Source: Sphingobium sp. (GTDB lineage Bacteria > Pseudomonadota > Alphaproteobacteria > Sphingomonadales > Sphingomonadaceae). Taken from it: DNA of 64,000 nt. Below, piece after piece: positions 17,809-26,783 of the stretch. The stretch lies in contig JAHFPV010000014.1 of assembly GCA_023266575.1 (NCBI GenBank), forward strand, positions 55,637-119,636. The letters run 5' to 3'. A model generated the notes under the pieces. It was not told where the DNA came from and did not search any database. It saw nothing but the letters and a program-made list of their open reading frames with translations. Position 1 is the stretch's first letter, and every line of letters begins with the position of its first letter. Position numbers and translations under genes: made by a program.

Positions 17809-19479
17809 ATGGCGACCGGCATAGAGGACGGCCTGCCCAAACATCATGGCGCGACCCAGAATGAGAAGCTGGTCATCGCCGCCTCCTCGCTGGGGACGGT
17901 ATTCGAATGGTATGATTTCTATCTCTACGGGCTGCTGGCCACCTATATTTCGGCGCAATTCTTCTCCGGCGTGAACGAGACGACCGGGTTCATATTTGCG
18001 CTCGCGGCCTTTGCGGCGGGCTTTGCGGTGAGGCCATTCGGGGCGATCGTGTTCGGGCGGATCGGCGACATGGTCGGGCGCAAGAATACATTTCTGGTGA
18101 CGATGGGGATCATGGGCCTGTCGACCTTCGCGGTCGGGCTGTTGCCCAGCTATGCCAGCATCGGCGTCGCCGCGCCGATCATCCTGCTGATCATGCGGCT
18201 GGCGCAGGGGCTGGCGCTGGGCGGCGAATATGGCGGGGCGGCGACCTATGTGGCCGAACATGCGCCGGAGGGGAAGCGCGGCCTCTATACCAGCTGGATC
18301 CAGACGACCGCGACCTTCGGCCTGTTTGCCGCGCTGCTGGTGGTGATCGGCTTTCGCTTCGCACTGGGTGAGGACGCCTTTGCCGCCTGGGGCTGGCGAC
18401 TGCCGTTCCTGATTTCCATCCTGCTGCTGGGCGTGTCGATGTGGATACGATTGCAGCTGAATGAAAGCCCGGTCTTTCAGAAGATGAAGGATGAGGGCAC
18501 GGTGTCGAAGGCACCGCTGACCGAGGCGTTCGGCCAATGGGGCAATCTGCGCTGGGTCATCATCGCGCTGCTGGGCGCAGTGATGGGGCAGGCGGTGGTC
18601 TGGTATGCCGGGCAATTCTATGCGCTCTTCTTTCTGGAAAAGACGCTGCGGGTGGATGGGGCGACGGCCAATATCCTGATCGCGATCGCGCTGGCGCTGG
18701 CGACGCCTTTCTTCGTGTTCTTTGGCTGGCTTAGCGACAAGATCGGGCGCAAGCCGATCATCCTCGGCGGCTGCGCATTGGCGGCGATCAGCTACTTCCC
18801 GCTGTTCGGCGCGCTGACGAGCGCCGCCAATCCGGCGCTGGCGGCGGCGCAGGCGGCGGCGCCGGTCACGATCGTCGCCCATAGGGAGGAGTGTTCATTC
18901 CAGTTCGATCCGGTCGGCAAGAACCAGTTTGACCGGACAAGCTGCGACGTCGCCAAAGCCTATATGGCCAAGACCGGGGTGAGCTACGCCAATGTCGAGG
19001 CGGCAGCGGGCAGTCCGGCTGTGGTCAAGGTCGGCAGCGCCAGCTTTGCCGCGCCCGATGCGGCCACGCTGGCTGGTCCTGACAAAAAGGCGGCGATTGC
19101 GGGCTTTCAGGATGCGCTGAAAGGCGGTCTGGCGCAGGCTGGCTATCCCGCCAAGGCGGACAGCGGTCAGATCGACAAGGTCGCGGTGGTCGCGATCCTG
19201 TGGGCGCTCGCGATGCTGGTGACGATGGTCTATGGCCCGATCGCCGCGATGCTGGTCGAGCTGTTCCCCAGCCGTATCCGCTACACGTCGATGTCGCTGC
19301 CCTACCATATCGGCAATGGCTGGTTCGGCGGCTTCCTGCCGACGACAGCCTTTGCGATGGTCGCAGCGACCGGGAATATCTATTACGGCCTCTGGTATCC
19401 GGTGCTGATCGCGGCGGCGACGGTGGGGGTCGGGTTGCTGTTCCTGCCCGAAACATTCCGGCGCAATATCGACGAGTGA
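17809..19479 (+). CDS. MFS transporter, metabolite:H+ symporter (MHS) type, with inserted extracytoplasmic domain
   Basis: A 556-aa permease with MHS landmarks: ASSLGTVFEWYDFYLYG in helix 1, FGRIGDMVGRKNTFLVT (motif A), GGEYGGAATYVAEHAPEGKR and WLSDKIGRKPIILGG in the second half. It probably imports an organic acid substrate for the operon. Family members are usually about 430-460 aa. The extra length is a soluble insert of about 110 residues (roughly 345-455) between two late helices, containing two cysteines (EECSFQFDP, RTSCDVAK) and predicted to lie outside the membrane. It ends the Rieske operon, 78 bp after the reductase. Confidence 0.93.
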   Translation: MATGIEDGLPKHHGATQNEKLVIAASSLGTVFEWYDFYLYGLLATYISAQFFSGVNETTGFIFALAAFAAGFAVRPFGAIVFGRIGDMVGRKNTFLVTMGIMGLSTFAVGLLPSYASIGVAAPIILLIMRLAQGLALGGEYGGAATYVAEHAPEGKRGLYTSWIQTTATFGLFAALLVVIGFRFALGEDAFAAWGWRLPFLISILLLGVSMWIRLQLNESPVFQKMKDEGTVSKAPLTEAFGQWGNLRWVIIALLGAVMGQAVVWYAGQFYALFFLEKTLRVDGATANILIAIALALATPFFVFFGWLSDKIGRKPIILGGCALAAISYFPLFGALTSAANPALAAAQAAAPVTIVAHREECSFQFDPVGKNQFDRTSCDVAKAYMAKTGVSYANVEAAAGSPAVVKVGSASFAAPDAATLAGPDKKAAIAGFQDALKGGLAQAGYPAKADSGQIDKVAVVAILWALAMLVTMVYGPIAAMLVELFPSRIRYTSMSLPYHIGNGWFGGFLPTTAFAMVAATGNIYYGLWYPVLIAAATVGVGLLFLPETFRRNIDE

Positions 19480-19510
19480 GACAGTGAGCCGGACATAGTG
19501 AAACGACCGC

Positions 19511-22500
19511 TCAGCCGATCATCATCAGGCTGGCATTGCCCCCCGCAGCGGTGGTGTTGATGGACGTGGAGACCTCCTCCATCAGCCAGTCGAGGCAATA
19601 GCCGTCCAGCCCCGGCGCATGGACCGGGACGATGCGGCCCGGCCAGTTGGCGACGTCCTGTACCATGGCCGAGACTATGTCCGGCTCACCGTCGACCAGC
19701 ACAGCGGCTATGGGCGTGTTGGCGGGAATGGCGAAGCGGGCAGCGACGTCCGTCGGCAGACCGGGGGGCAGCGCCATCCCCTGCACCAGCGCGTCATTGC
19801 CGGTCGCGAGGATCGCGGCCATCTGGCGGAACAGGCCCGCGCGGGTCGCAGGGCGCAGCAGCATCGTGCCGCGCGGGTGTAGCGTATAGAGATTGCGCTC
19901 CCCCACCGGGCCGGGCAGCGTCAACTCAAGCCCCAAGGCGGACATGTCGCCAATGCGGCGGGCGTGGGCGGCGGCGTCCCCCTCCCCCTGCGCGTCGAGC
20001 CAGTCGGCAAAGCTGTGGAGCGGGGAGATGAGCGGTGTGACCCCCGCCGCGCTGACCGGCGGGGTGGTGACGAGGCGGCCGACATAGAGCGGGCCGCCAG
20101 CCTTGGGACCAGTGCCGGACAGGCCGCAGCCGCCAAAAGGCTGGACCCCGACGATCGCGCCGATGACGTTGCGGTTCACATAGATATTGCCGACCTTCAC
20201 CCGCGATGTGACCCGCGCGATGGTTTCGTCGAGGCGGGTGTGCAGGCCGAAGGTCAGGCCGTAGCCGGTGGCGTTGATCGCATCGACCAGCGCGTCCAGC
20301 CCGTCCCGTTTGAACCGCAGGACATGGAGGACCGGGCCGAAAATCTCGCGGTCGAGGTCTGTCAGGCTGTCAATCTCGATGATGGTCGGTGCGACGAAGG
20401 TGCCATGCTTCGTTTCGGGCGGGAGCGGCTGTTGCTCCACCTTGCGACCCAGCGCGCGCATGGCGTCGATATGGGACGTGATGCCATCGCGGGCTTCGGC
20501 GGTGATGACCGGGCCGATGTCCACTTTCAGCGCATCGGTGCGGCCGATGCGCAGTTCGGCCAATGCGCCCTTGAGCATGGTCAGGGTGCGGTCGGCGACT
20601 TCGTCTTGCAGGCACAACACACGCAGCGCCGAGCAGCGCTGGCCCGCGCTGTCGAAGGCAGAGGCGATGACGTCGGCAACGACCTGTTCGGCCAGCGCGC
20701 TGCTGTCCACGATCATCGCATTCTGGCCGCCGGTTTCGGCGATCAGGGGAATGGGCTGTCCGGTGGGCGACAGGCGGGTGGCTAGCTGGCGCTGGATCAG
20801 CCGGGCGACTTGCGTTGAGCCGGTGAACATGACGGCGGCGGTCTGCGGCGCGGCGACGAGCGCTGCGCCGATGCGGCCATCGCCGGGCACCAGATGGAGC
20901 GCATCGATCGGGACGCCCGCTGCGTGGAGCAGGCGGACGGCTTCGGCGGCGATCAGGGGCGTTTCCTCGGCAGGTTTGGCGAGGACGGCATTGCCCGCGA
21001 CCAGCGCAGCGGCGACCTGCCCGGTAAAGATGGCGAGCGGGAAGTTCCACGGGCTGATGCAGGTGACGACGCCCAGCGGCTGTTGCTGCGGGCCGAAGCG
21101 GGTGCGGGCCTGCTGCGCGTAATAGCGCAGGAAATCGATCGCCTCGCGCACTTCGGCGATGGCGTTGGGGATGGACTTGCCCGCTTCACGGACGATGAGG
21201 CCAAGCAGGATGGGCATACGCTCCTGCATCGCGTCAGCCGCGCGATCCAGCGCAGCGGCGCGATCGGCGACGGGGGTTTTGGACCAGACGCAAGCGGCAG
21301 CACGGACAGCCGCGGCCTGGGCTTCTTGCGGCGTGGCGTCGATGACGGTGCCGATACAATCGCGATGGTCGGCGGGGTTGCGGACGGGGCGCGCCTCCCC
21401 TGCCCCGCCTGCTGGCGCGGCGGTCCAGTCGAGCGTGGCGCTGTGCCGGAGCGCCTGGGTCAGGCTGGCCAGCGTCGTTTCGTCGCTCAGGTCGAGGCCA
21501 GCGGCGTTGCGACGGTCGGGGTAGAGGTTCGCGGGAAGCGCGATCAGATCATGATGCGCGCCGGGGTGCGGCATGGCCTGGACCATGTCCACCGGGTCGG
21601 CGATCATCTCCTCCACCGACACGGCGGGGTCCGCGATGCGGTTGACGAAACTGCTGTTCGCGCCATTTTCCAGCAGGCGTCGGACAAGATAGGCGAGCAG
21701 TGTCTCATGCGTGCCGACCGGCGCGTAGATGCGGCAGGGGCGGTTGAGTTTGCCCGCGCCCACCACCTGTTCGTAAAGCGGTTCGCCCATGCCGTGGAGG
21801 CACTGAAATTCATAGGAGCCGATGCTGAAATCCGGGCCGGCCATCTGGTAGATGGTCGCCAGCGTCTGCGCATTATGGGTCGCAAATTGCGGGAACACCG
21901 CGTCCGGCGCGGCAAGCAGTTTGCGAGCGCAGGCGATATAGGCGATGTCGGTGTGCAGCTTGCGGGTATAGACCGGGAAGTCGGCCAGGCCATCGACCTG
22001 CGCGCGCTTGATTTCCGCGTCCCAATAGGCGCCCTTGACCAGACGCACCATGATCCGCCGGTCGGCGCGGCGGGCGAGATCGACGATCCAGTCGATGACG
22101 AAGGGGCAGCGCTTGCCATAGCCCTGCACGACAAAGCCGAGGCCGTTCCAGTCCATTAGCCCCGGATGGAGCGCGAGGCTTTCGAGCAGGTCGAGCGAGA
22201 GTTCGAGCCGGTCAGCCTCCTCCGCGTCGATGTTGAAGCCGATATTATAGCGCTTGGCGAGGGCCGCCAGTTGCTGCACGCGGGGCAAGAGTTCGGCCAT
22301 GACCCGGTCGGCCTGCGCGCGGGCGTAGCGGGGATGGAGTGCCGACAATTTGATCGAAATGCCGGGACCGGCATAGATGCCGCGTCCCGCCGATGCCTTG
22401 CCAATGGCGTGGATCGCCTGTTCATAATCGGCATAATAGCGCGCGGCGTCGGCGGCGGTGGTCGCTGCTTCGCCCAGCATGTCATAGCTATAGGCGAACC

Positions 22501-23110
22501 CCTTGGCCTCCATGACTTTTGCGCGTTTCAAGGCTTCCTTGATGGTTTCACCGGTGACGAACTGTTCGCCCATCATCCGCATGGCAAGGTCCACGCCGCG
22601 CCGGATGACCGGTTCGCCCGCGCGGGCGACGAGGCGGGCCAGCGCTGCGCCAAGGCCGCGATCGTCCACGCTGCCGACCAGCTTGCCCGTGACGACCAAA
22701 CCCCATGTGGCGGCATTGACGAACAGCGACTTGTCGGTCCCCAGATGCGACCCCCAGTCGCCGTCGGCGATCTTGTCGCGGATCAGCGCGTCGCGGGTGG
22801 CCGCGTCAGGGATACGCAGCAGGGCTTCGGCGAGGCACATCAGCGCGACGCCCTCCTGACTGGAGAGCGCATATTCCTGCACCAGCCCTTCGACGCCGCT
22901 GCCCTTATGATTGGCACGAAGGGCAGTGACGAGGGTGCGGGCGGTGTCGCGGGCGGCGGCGCGGGTCGCGTCGGGAAGGGTCGCAGCTTCGATCAGGGGC
23001 GCAAGCGCCTCCGCCTCGTCCCGGCGATAGGCAGCAGTGATCGCCTGGCGCAGGGGGGATTGCGCGCGGATGGCGGGGGCGAAGGCGGCGAAGGGGAGCT
23101 GAGCGGTCAT
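19511..23110 (-). CDS. putA: Bifunctional proline dehydrogenase / L-glutamate gamma-semialdehyde dehydrogenase
   Basis: PutA oxidises proline to glutamate in two steps with substrate channelling. The 1,199-aa protein has an FAD-dependent proline dehydrogenase barrel (about 100-480, with YEFQCLHGMGEPLYEQV), then an aldehyde dehydrogenase (about 540-990) with the catalytic cysteine in SAGQRCSALRVL and the glutamate in PLIAETGGQNAM, then a C-terminal domain. It lacks the N-terminal ribbon-helix-helix repressor domain found in E. coli PutA. The ATG at 23110 is used; an earlier ATG at 23167 adds 19 residues without family resemblance. The divergent Lrp gene is the likely regulator. Confidence 0.97.
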   Translation of the reverse strand: MTAQLPFAAFAPAIRAQSPLRQAITAAYRRDEAEALAPLIEAATLPDATRAAARDTARTLVTALRANHKGSGVEGLVQEYALSSQEGVALMCLAEALLRIPDAATRDALIRDKIADGDWGSHLGTDKSLFVNAATWGLVVTGKLVGSVDDRGLGAALARLVARAGEPVIRRGVDLAMRMMGEQFVTGETIKEALKRAKVMEAKGFAYSYDMLGEAATTAADAARYYADYEQAIHAIGKASAGRGIYAGPGISIKLSALHPRYARAQADRVMAELLPRVQQLAALAKRYNIGFNIDAEEADRLELSLDLLESLALHPGLMDWNGLGFVVQGYGKRCPFVIDWIVDLARRADRRIMVRLVKGAYWDAEIKRAQVDGLADFPVYTRKLHTDIAYIACARKLLAAPDAVFPQFATHNAQTLATIYQMAGPDFSIGSYEFQCLHGMGEPLYEQVVGAGKLNRPCRIYAPVGTHETLLAYLVRRLLENGANSSFVNRIADPAVSVEEMIADPVDMVQAMPHPGAHHDLIALPANLYPDRRNAAGLDLSDETTLASLTQALRHSATLDWTAAPAGGAGEARPVRNPADHRDCIGTVIDATPQEAQAAAVRAAACVWSKTPVADRAAALDRAADAMQERMPILLGLIVREAGKSIPNAIAEVREAIDFLRYYAQQARTRFGPQQQPLGVVTCISPWNFPLAIFTGQVAAALVAGNAVLAKPAEETPLIAAEAVRLLHAAGVPIDALHLVPGDGRIGAALVAAPQTAAVMFTGSTQVARLIQRQLATRLSPTGQPIPLIAETGGQNAMIVDSSALAEQVVADVIASAFDSAGQRCSALRVLCLQDEVADRTLTMLKGALAELRIGRTDALKVDIGPVITAEARDGITSHIDAMRALGRKVEQQPLPPETKHGTFVAPTIIEIDSLTDLDREIFGPVLHVLRFKRDGLDALVDAINATGYGLTFGLHTRLDETIARVTSRVKVGNIYVNRNVIGAIVGVQPFGGCGLSGTGPKAGGPLYVGRLVTTPPVSAAGVTPLISPLHSFADWLDAQGEGDAAAHARRIGDMSALGLELTLPGPVGERNLYTLHPRGTMLLRPATRAGLFRQMAAILATGNDALVQGMALPPGLPTDVAARFAIPANTPIAAVLVDGEPDIVSAMVQDVANWPGRIVPVHAPGLDGYCLDWLMEEVSTSINTTAAGGNASLMMIG

Positions 23111-23202
23111 GGCGCGCAGAATATCCCATTTGCGCAAGTCGATCCGACTTTTCCAAACGTGATTCATGCGCGATATGACTTTTAATCCAACTATGTTAGG
23201 TC

Positions 23203-23688
23203 ATGTGGATGAATAAATTGACCCAAACAGTCGATCTGGATGATTTCGATCGCAAGATCGTCGCCGCTTTGGTGGAGGATGGGCGGATGACCGTTACCGA
23301 TCTGGCGGGGGCAGTCGGGCTGTCCAAGACGCCCTGCCAGATGCGGCTGCGACGGTTGCAGGAGAGCGGGGTGATCCGGGGATTCCGGGCGATGGTCGAT
23401 CCGGCCAAGCTGGGGATGGACCATGTGGCCTTTGCCGAGGTCAAGCTGTCCGACACGCGCGAAAGCGTGCTGGCCGAGTTTAACGACGCTGTGCGGCGCA
23501 TCCCCGAAGTCGAGGAATGTCATATGATCGCCAGCAGTTTCGACTATCTGCTCAAGGTGCGGACGGCGGACATCAGGCGCTATCGCACCGTGCTGGGCGA
23601 GAAGATTTCCAGCCTGCCGCATGTCGCCAGCACATCGACCTTCGTGGCGATGGAAACGGTGTTGGAGGCAGGCGGCAGGCGGAAATAG
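23203..23688 (+). CDS. Lrp/AsnC-family regulator, likely of putA
   Basis: The 161-aa protein has the N-terminal winged helix of Lrp (LDDFDRKIVAALVEDGRMTV, TDLAGAVGLSKTPCQMRLRR) and the C-terminal RAM amino-acid-binding domain (FAEVKLSDTRESVLAEF, EECHMIASSFDYLLKVRT). It is divergent from putA with 92 bp between starts, the arrangement seen for PutR in Agrobacterium and other alphaproteobacteria, where the protein activates putA in the presence of proline. It ends 6 bp from the convergent uxuB gene. Confidence 0.92.
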   Translation: MWMNKLTQTVDLDDFDRKIVAALVEDGRMTVTDLAGAVGLSKTPCQMRLRRLQESGVIRGFRAMVDPAKLGMDHVAFAEVKLSDTRESVLAEFNDAVRRIPEVEECHMIASSFDYLLKVRTADIRRYRTVLGEKISSLPHVASTSTFVAMETVLEAGGRRK

Positions 23689-23694
23689 CTGGCG

Positions 23695-25164
23695 TTAGGC
23701 GGGCCGGAAGGTGGCCAGCGCTGCGCGGGCGCCGTCTGTTTCCAGAATGGTCAGCCAGCGGATCAGCGCGTCGCGGAAGTGCGGGTTCGCGCCCAGAGCT
23801 GGTGGAACCACCGCGTCGAAGGCGAGGATGGCTGCGACCCGATCCTGCGTCGTGCTTGCCGCGCCGAGGGCTGCGACGATGGGCGTCGCCAGCGGATCGT
23901 CCACGATATGGGGCTGGCCCAGATCATCCTGTCCCGCCTGCCAGCGGACCCATGCGGCGACGGCTAGCGCAAGGGCATCGATCCCCTGCCCCGCCGCTAG
24001 TCGCGCGGCGATGGTGGCGAGGAGGCGCTGAGGCAGTTTCTGCGATCCGTCCATCGCGATCTGGCGGGTGCGGTGGCGCAGCGTGGGATTGTCGAAACGG
24101 GCCATCAACTCGCGGCGATAGGCGGCGACGTCCAGTTCCGCCGGGGGCGACAGGGTGGTTTCCGCTTCGTCCCACAGCGCTTCGACGAAGATACGCGCTT
24201 CTGGCAAAGCGAGGACGTCATGGACATGGTCGATCGCCGCGAGACCACCCAGATAGGCGATGCCGCTATGCGCGCCGTTGAGCAGGCGGAGCTTGGCTTC
24301 CTCCCATGGCGCGACGGCGGCGGTGATCTGAACCCCTGCGCCGAAATTCGGGCGCGGGCCGCAGAATTTATCCTCGATCACCCACTGGATGAACGGTTCG
24401 GTCTTGACCATCGCCTGATCCTCGACACCCAGACGGGCGGTCAGGGCGGCGATATCGTCCGGCGTGGTCGCGGGAACGATGCGGTCCACCATCGTTTCGG
24501 GAAAAGCGCCTTCCGCCGCGATCCAGTCGGCCAGCATGGCGTCATGGCGGCGGGCTAGCGCCAGTACGGCGTTGCGCAGGCGGGTGCCATTGTGGGGGAG
24601 ATTGTCGCAGCTGATCGCGGTGAAGGGGGCAAGTCCCGCCGCCTTGCGCTGTGCCAAGGCCGCGACGAGATAGCCGGGCGCGGTTTGGGGGGCGTCGAGC
24701 GAGACGAGATCGGCGGCGAGTTGCGCATCATCCTCGATCAGCGCGCCGGTCGCCGGGTCGAGCTTATAGCCCTTCTCGGTGATGGTGAGCGTGACGATAT
24801 GGGTGTCAGGCGAGGCCAGCGCGGCGATGAGCGCCTGCGGGTCTTGCGGGGCGACGATGACGTCCTGCACCGCACCGATGATGCGCGCCTGCTCCGACCC
24901 GCCATCGCGCACCAGCATGGTGTAGAGGCCATCCTGCGGCACCATCTGGTCACGCACCGACGGGGAGCGGAGCGATGCGGCGGTGATGCCCCAGCGCAGA
25001 TCGCCTGCGTTCAGGGCATTATCGAACACCACCGCCTGATGCGCGCGGTGGAACGCGCCGATGCCCAGATGGACGACGCCGGCCTTCACCTGCGCGCGGT
25101 CATAGCCGGGGCGGATGACGTCGGCGGGCAGACTGGCGAGCGTCTGGCTCGACAGGCGGCTCAC
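23695..25164 (-). CDS. uxuB: Mannitol dehydrogenase family protein, probable fructuronate reductase
   Basis: This 489-aa long-chain polyol dehydrogenase carries the family N-terminus (VHLGIGAFHRAHQAVVFDNA), ISCDNLPHNGTRLRNAV, MVDRIVPATTP and the catalytic lysine/asparagine region EEAKLRLLNGAHSGIAYLG. Next to uxaC the best reading is D-mannonate oxidoreductase, which reduces fructuronate to mannonate. The start is GTG at 25164 and overlaps the uxaC stop (GTGA). Mannonate dehydratase (uxuA) is not in the window. Mannitol or arabinitol dehydrogenase is the alternative, but the context favours UxuB. Confidence 0.87.
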   Translation of the reverse strand: MSRLSSQTLASLPADVIRPGYDRAQVKAGVVHLGIGAFHRAHQAVVFDNALNAGDLRWGITAASLRSPSVRDQMVPQDGLYTMLVRDGGSEQARIIGAVQDVIVAPQDPQALIAALASPDTHIVTLTITEKGYKLDPATGALIEDDAQLAADLVSLDAPQTAPGYLVAALAQRKAAGLAPFTAISCDNLPHNGTRLRNAVLALARRHDAMLADWIAAEGAFPETMVDRIVPATTPDDIAALTARLGVEDQAMVKTEPFIQWVIEDKFCGPRPNFGAGVQITAAVAPWEEAKLRLLNGAHSGIAYLGGLAAIDHVHDVLALPEARIFVEALWDEAETTLSPPAELDVAAYRRELMARFDNPTLRHRTRQIAMDGSQKLPQRLLATIAARLAAGQGIDALALAVAAWVRWQAGQDDLGQPHIVDDPLATPIVAALGAASTTQDRVAAILAFDAVVPPALGANPHFRDALIRWLTILETDGARAALATFRPA

Positions 25165-26576
25165 AGCTTGTAGGCCTGCTTGACGAGGTCATAGGCGAGC
25201 GCGCGGGCGACTTCGAACGCTTCATCCTCTTCCATGCGATGTTCGACGACCAGCTGCGCCAGCCAGCCGCAATCCATGCGGCGGGCGACGTCATGGCGCG
25301 CGGGGATCGACAGGAAGGCGCGGGTGTCGTCGTTGAAGCCGACCGTATTGTAGAAGCCGCCCGTCTCGGTCGCACGCTCGCGGAAGCGGCGCATCCCTTC
25401 CGGGCTGTCATGGAACCACCAGGGCGGGCCAAGCTTGAGCGCGGGATAATGGCCCGCCAGCGGCGCGAGTTCGCGCGAATAGACATCCTCGTCCAGGGTG
25501 AAGAGGATCAGCGTCAGGCGCGGGTCGGTGCCGTAGAGGTCGAGCAAGGGCTTCAATGCCTTCACAAATTCCCCGGCGGTCGGGATGTCGGCACCCTTAT
25601 CCTTGCCGAAGCGTGCCAGCACGGCGGCATTATGGTTGCGGTGGACGCCGGGATGCAGCTGCATCACCATGCCGTCGGCGATCGACATGCGCGCCATTTC
25701 GGTGAGCATATGGCCGCGGAACAGTTCGGCCTCCGCCGCGCTTACCGGGCCGCTGGTGACTTTGGCATAGAGCGCCTCAATCTCCGCGCGGGGCAGATTG
25801 GCGGTGAAGGCGGACGGGTGGCCATGGTCGGTCGAGGTCGCGCCAGCCGCGCGGAAGTCGGCGCGGCGCTTTTCATGGGCGCGCAGATAGCCGGCGAAGC
25901 TGGCGGCATCCTCGCCTGCCATGGCGCAGAAGCGCTGGACATTGGCGATGAATTTGGGGTCGTCGGGGTCCAGCACCGGATCGGGGCGATAGGCGGTGAC
26001 GACCTTGCCGTTCCAATCGCTGGCGCGGATCGCGCGGTGATGGTCGAGCGGGTCGAGCGGACCTTCGGTCGTGGCTATGACTTCGATATTGTAGCGATCG
26101 AACAAGGCGCGCGGGCGGAAAGCCGGGGTTTTCAGCGCCGCGTCGATAATGTCGTAATAATGGTCGGCGGTCTCCGCCTCCAGCCGCACGGTGATGCCGA
26201 ACGCTTCGGCGAACACCCAGTCGAGCCACATGCGCGAGGGCGTGCCGCGAAACAGATGATAATTGGCGGCGAAGATGTGCCAGATGGCGCGCGGATCGCT
26301 GGCGGTCGGACTGCCATCGACGGTCGGCACGCCCAGATCTTCCAGCTCGACGCCCTGGCTGAACAACATGCGGAACACATAATGATCCGGCACGATCAGC
26401 AACTCTGCCGGATTGGCGAACGGCTCGTCATAGGCGAACCAGCGCGGATCGGTATGGCCATGGGGCGAGACGATCGGCAGATCCTTAACGCTGGCATAGA
26501 GCGCGCGGGCGATGTCGCGGGTGCGCGGTTCGGCCGGGAACAGGCGATCCGGGTGCAGGACGAGTGGCTTAGGCAA
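25161..26576 (-). CDS. uxaC: Glucuronate (uronate) isomerase
   Basis: UxaC converts D-glucuronate to D-fructuronate (and galacturonate to tagaturonate). The 471-aa sequence begins PLVLHPDRLFPAEPRTRDIA and contains VSPHGHTDPRWFAYDEPFAN, MQLHPGVHRNHNAAVL and a late PARHDVARRMDCGWLAQLV, all typical of the amidohydrolase-fold uronate isomerases. The start codon is TTG at 26576, supported by AAAGGAG nine bases upstream. First gene of a two-gene operon with uxuB; a LacI-family gene is divergent, with a dyad operator between them. Confidence 0.95.
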   Translation of the reverse strand: MPKPLVLHPDRLFPAEPRTRDIARALYASVKDLPIVSPHGHTDPRWFAYDEPFANPAELLIVPDHYVFRMLFSQGVELEDLGVPTVDGSPTASDPRAIWHIFAANYHLFRGTPSRMWLDWVFAEAFGITVRLEAETADHYYDIIDAALKTPAFRPRALFDRYNIEVIATTEGPLDPLDHHRAIRASDWNGKVVTAYRPDPVLDPDDPKFIANVQRFCAMAGEDAASFAGYLRAHEKRRADFRAAGATSTDHGHPSAFTANLPRAEIEALYAKVTSGPVSAAEAELFRGHMLTEMARMSIADGMVMQLHPGVHRNHNAAVLARFGKDKGADIPTAGEFVKALKPLLDLYGTDPRLTLILFTLDEDVYSRELAPLAGHYPALKLGPPWWFHDSPEGMRRFRERATETGGFYNTVGFNDDTRAFLSIPARHDVARRMDCGWLAQLVVEHRMEEDEAFEVARALAYDLVKQAYKL

Positions 26577-26602
26577 GAATCAGGCTCCTTTGACGCCTGC
26601 TA

Positions 26603-26616
26603 TGCCAGCGGTGGCA
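26603..26616. promoter_or_regulatory. Candidate LacI-family operator upstream of uxaC
   Basis: TGCCA-gcgg-TGGCA is a perfect inverted repeat located 27 bp upstream of the uxaC TTG and about 170 bp before the divergent LacI gene. Position and symmetry fit repression of uxaC-uxuB; the binding protein is inferred. Confidence 0.4.
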
Positions 26617-26783
26617 AAGAACTGAAAGCGTCGAAGCCAGGGAAATTTTGCGATGCTCGCAACTCTACGGCAATGCCCCCGGTCAGATGTAGTCACAGCG
26701 GGATCATTTTACGCTTCGCGATGGGGGGAAGATCAGGCTACGACCCTGACGATGATCTACTTCTCACGACAAGGCCTGACCCT

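Noticed and set aside
16648-18882. 744-codon open frame on the minus strand opposite the Rieske operon
   Set aside because: It spans parts of three real genes on the other strand, has His/Arg/Gln-rich composition and no recognisable domain.
25239-26720. Plus-strand open frame extending the LacI gene far upstream
   Set aside because: This part is antisense to uxaC; the LacI helix-turn-helix begins after 26800.
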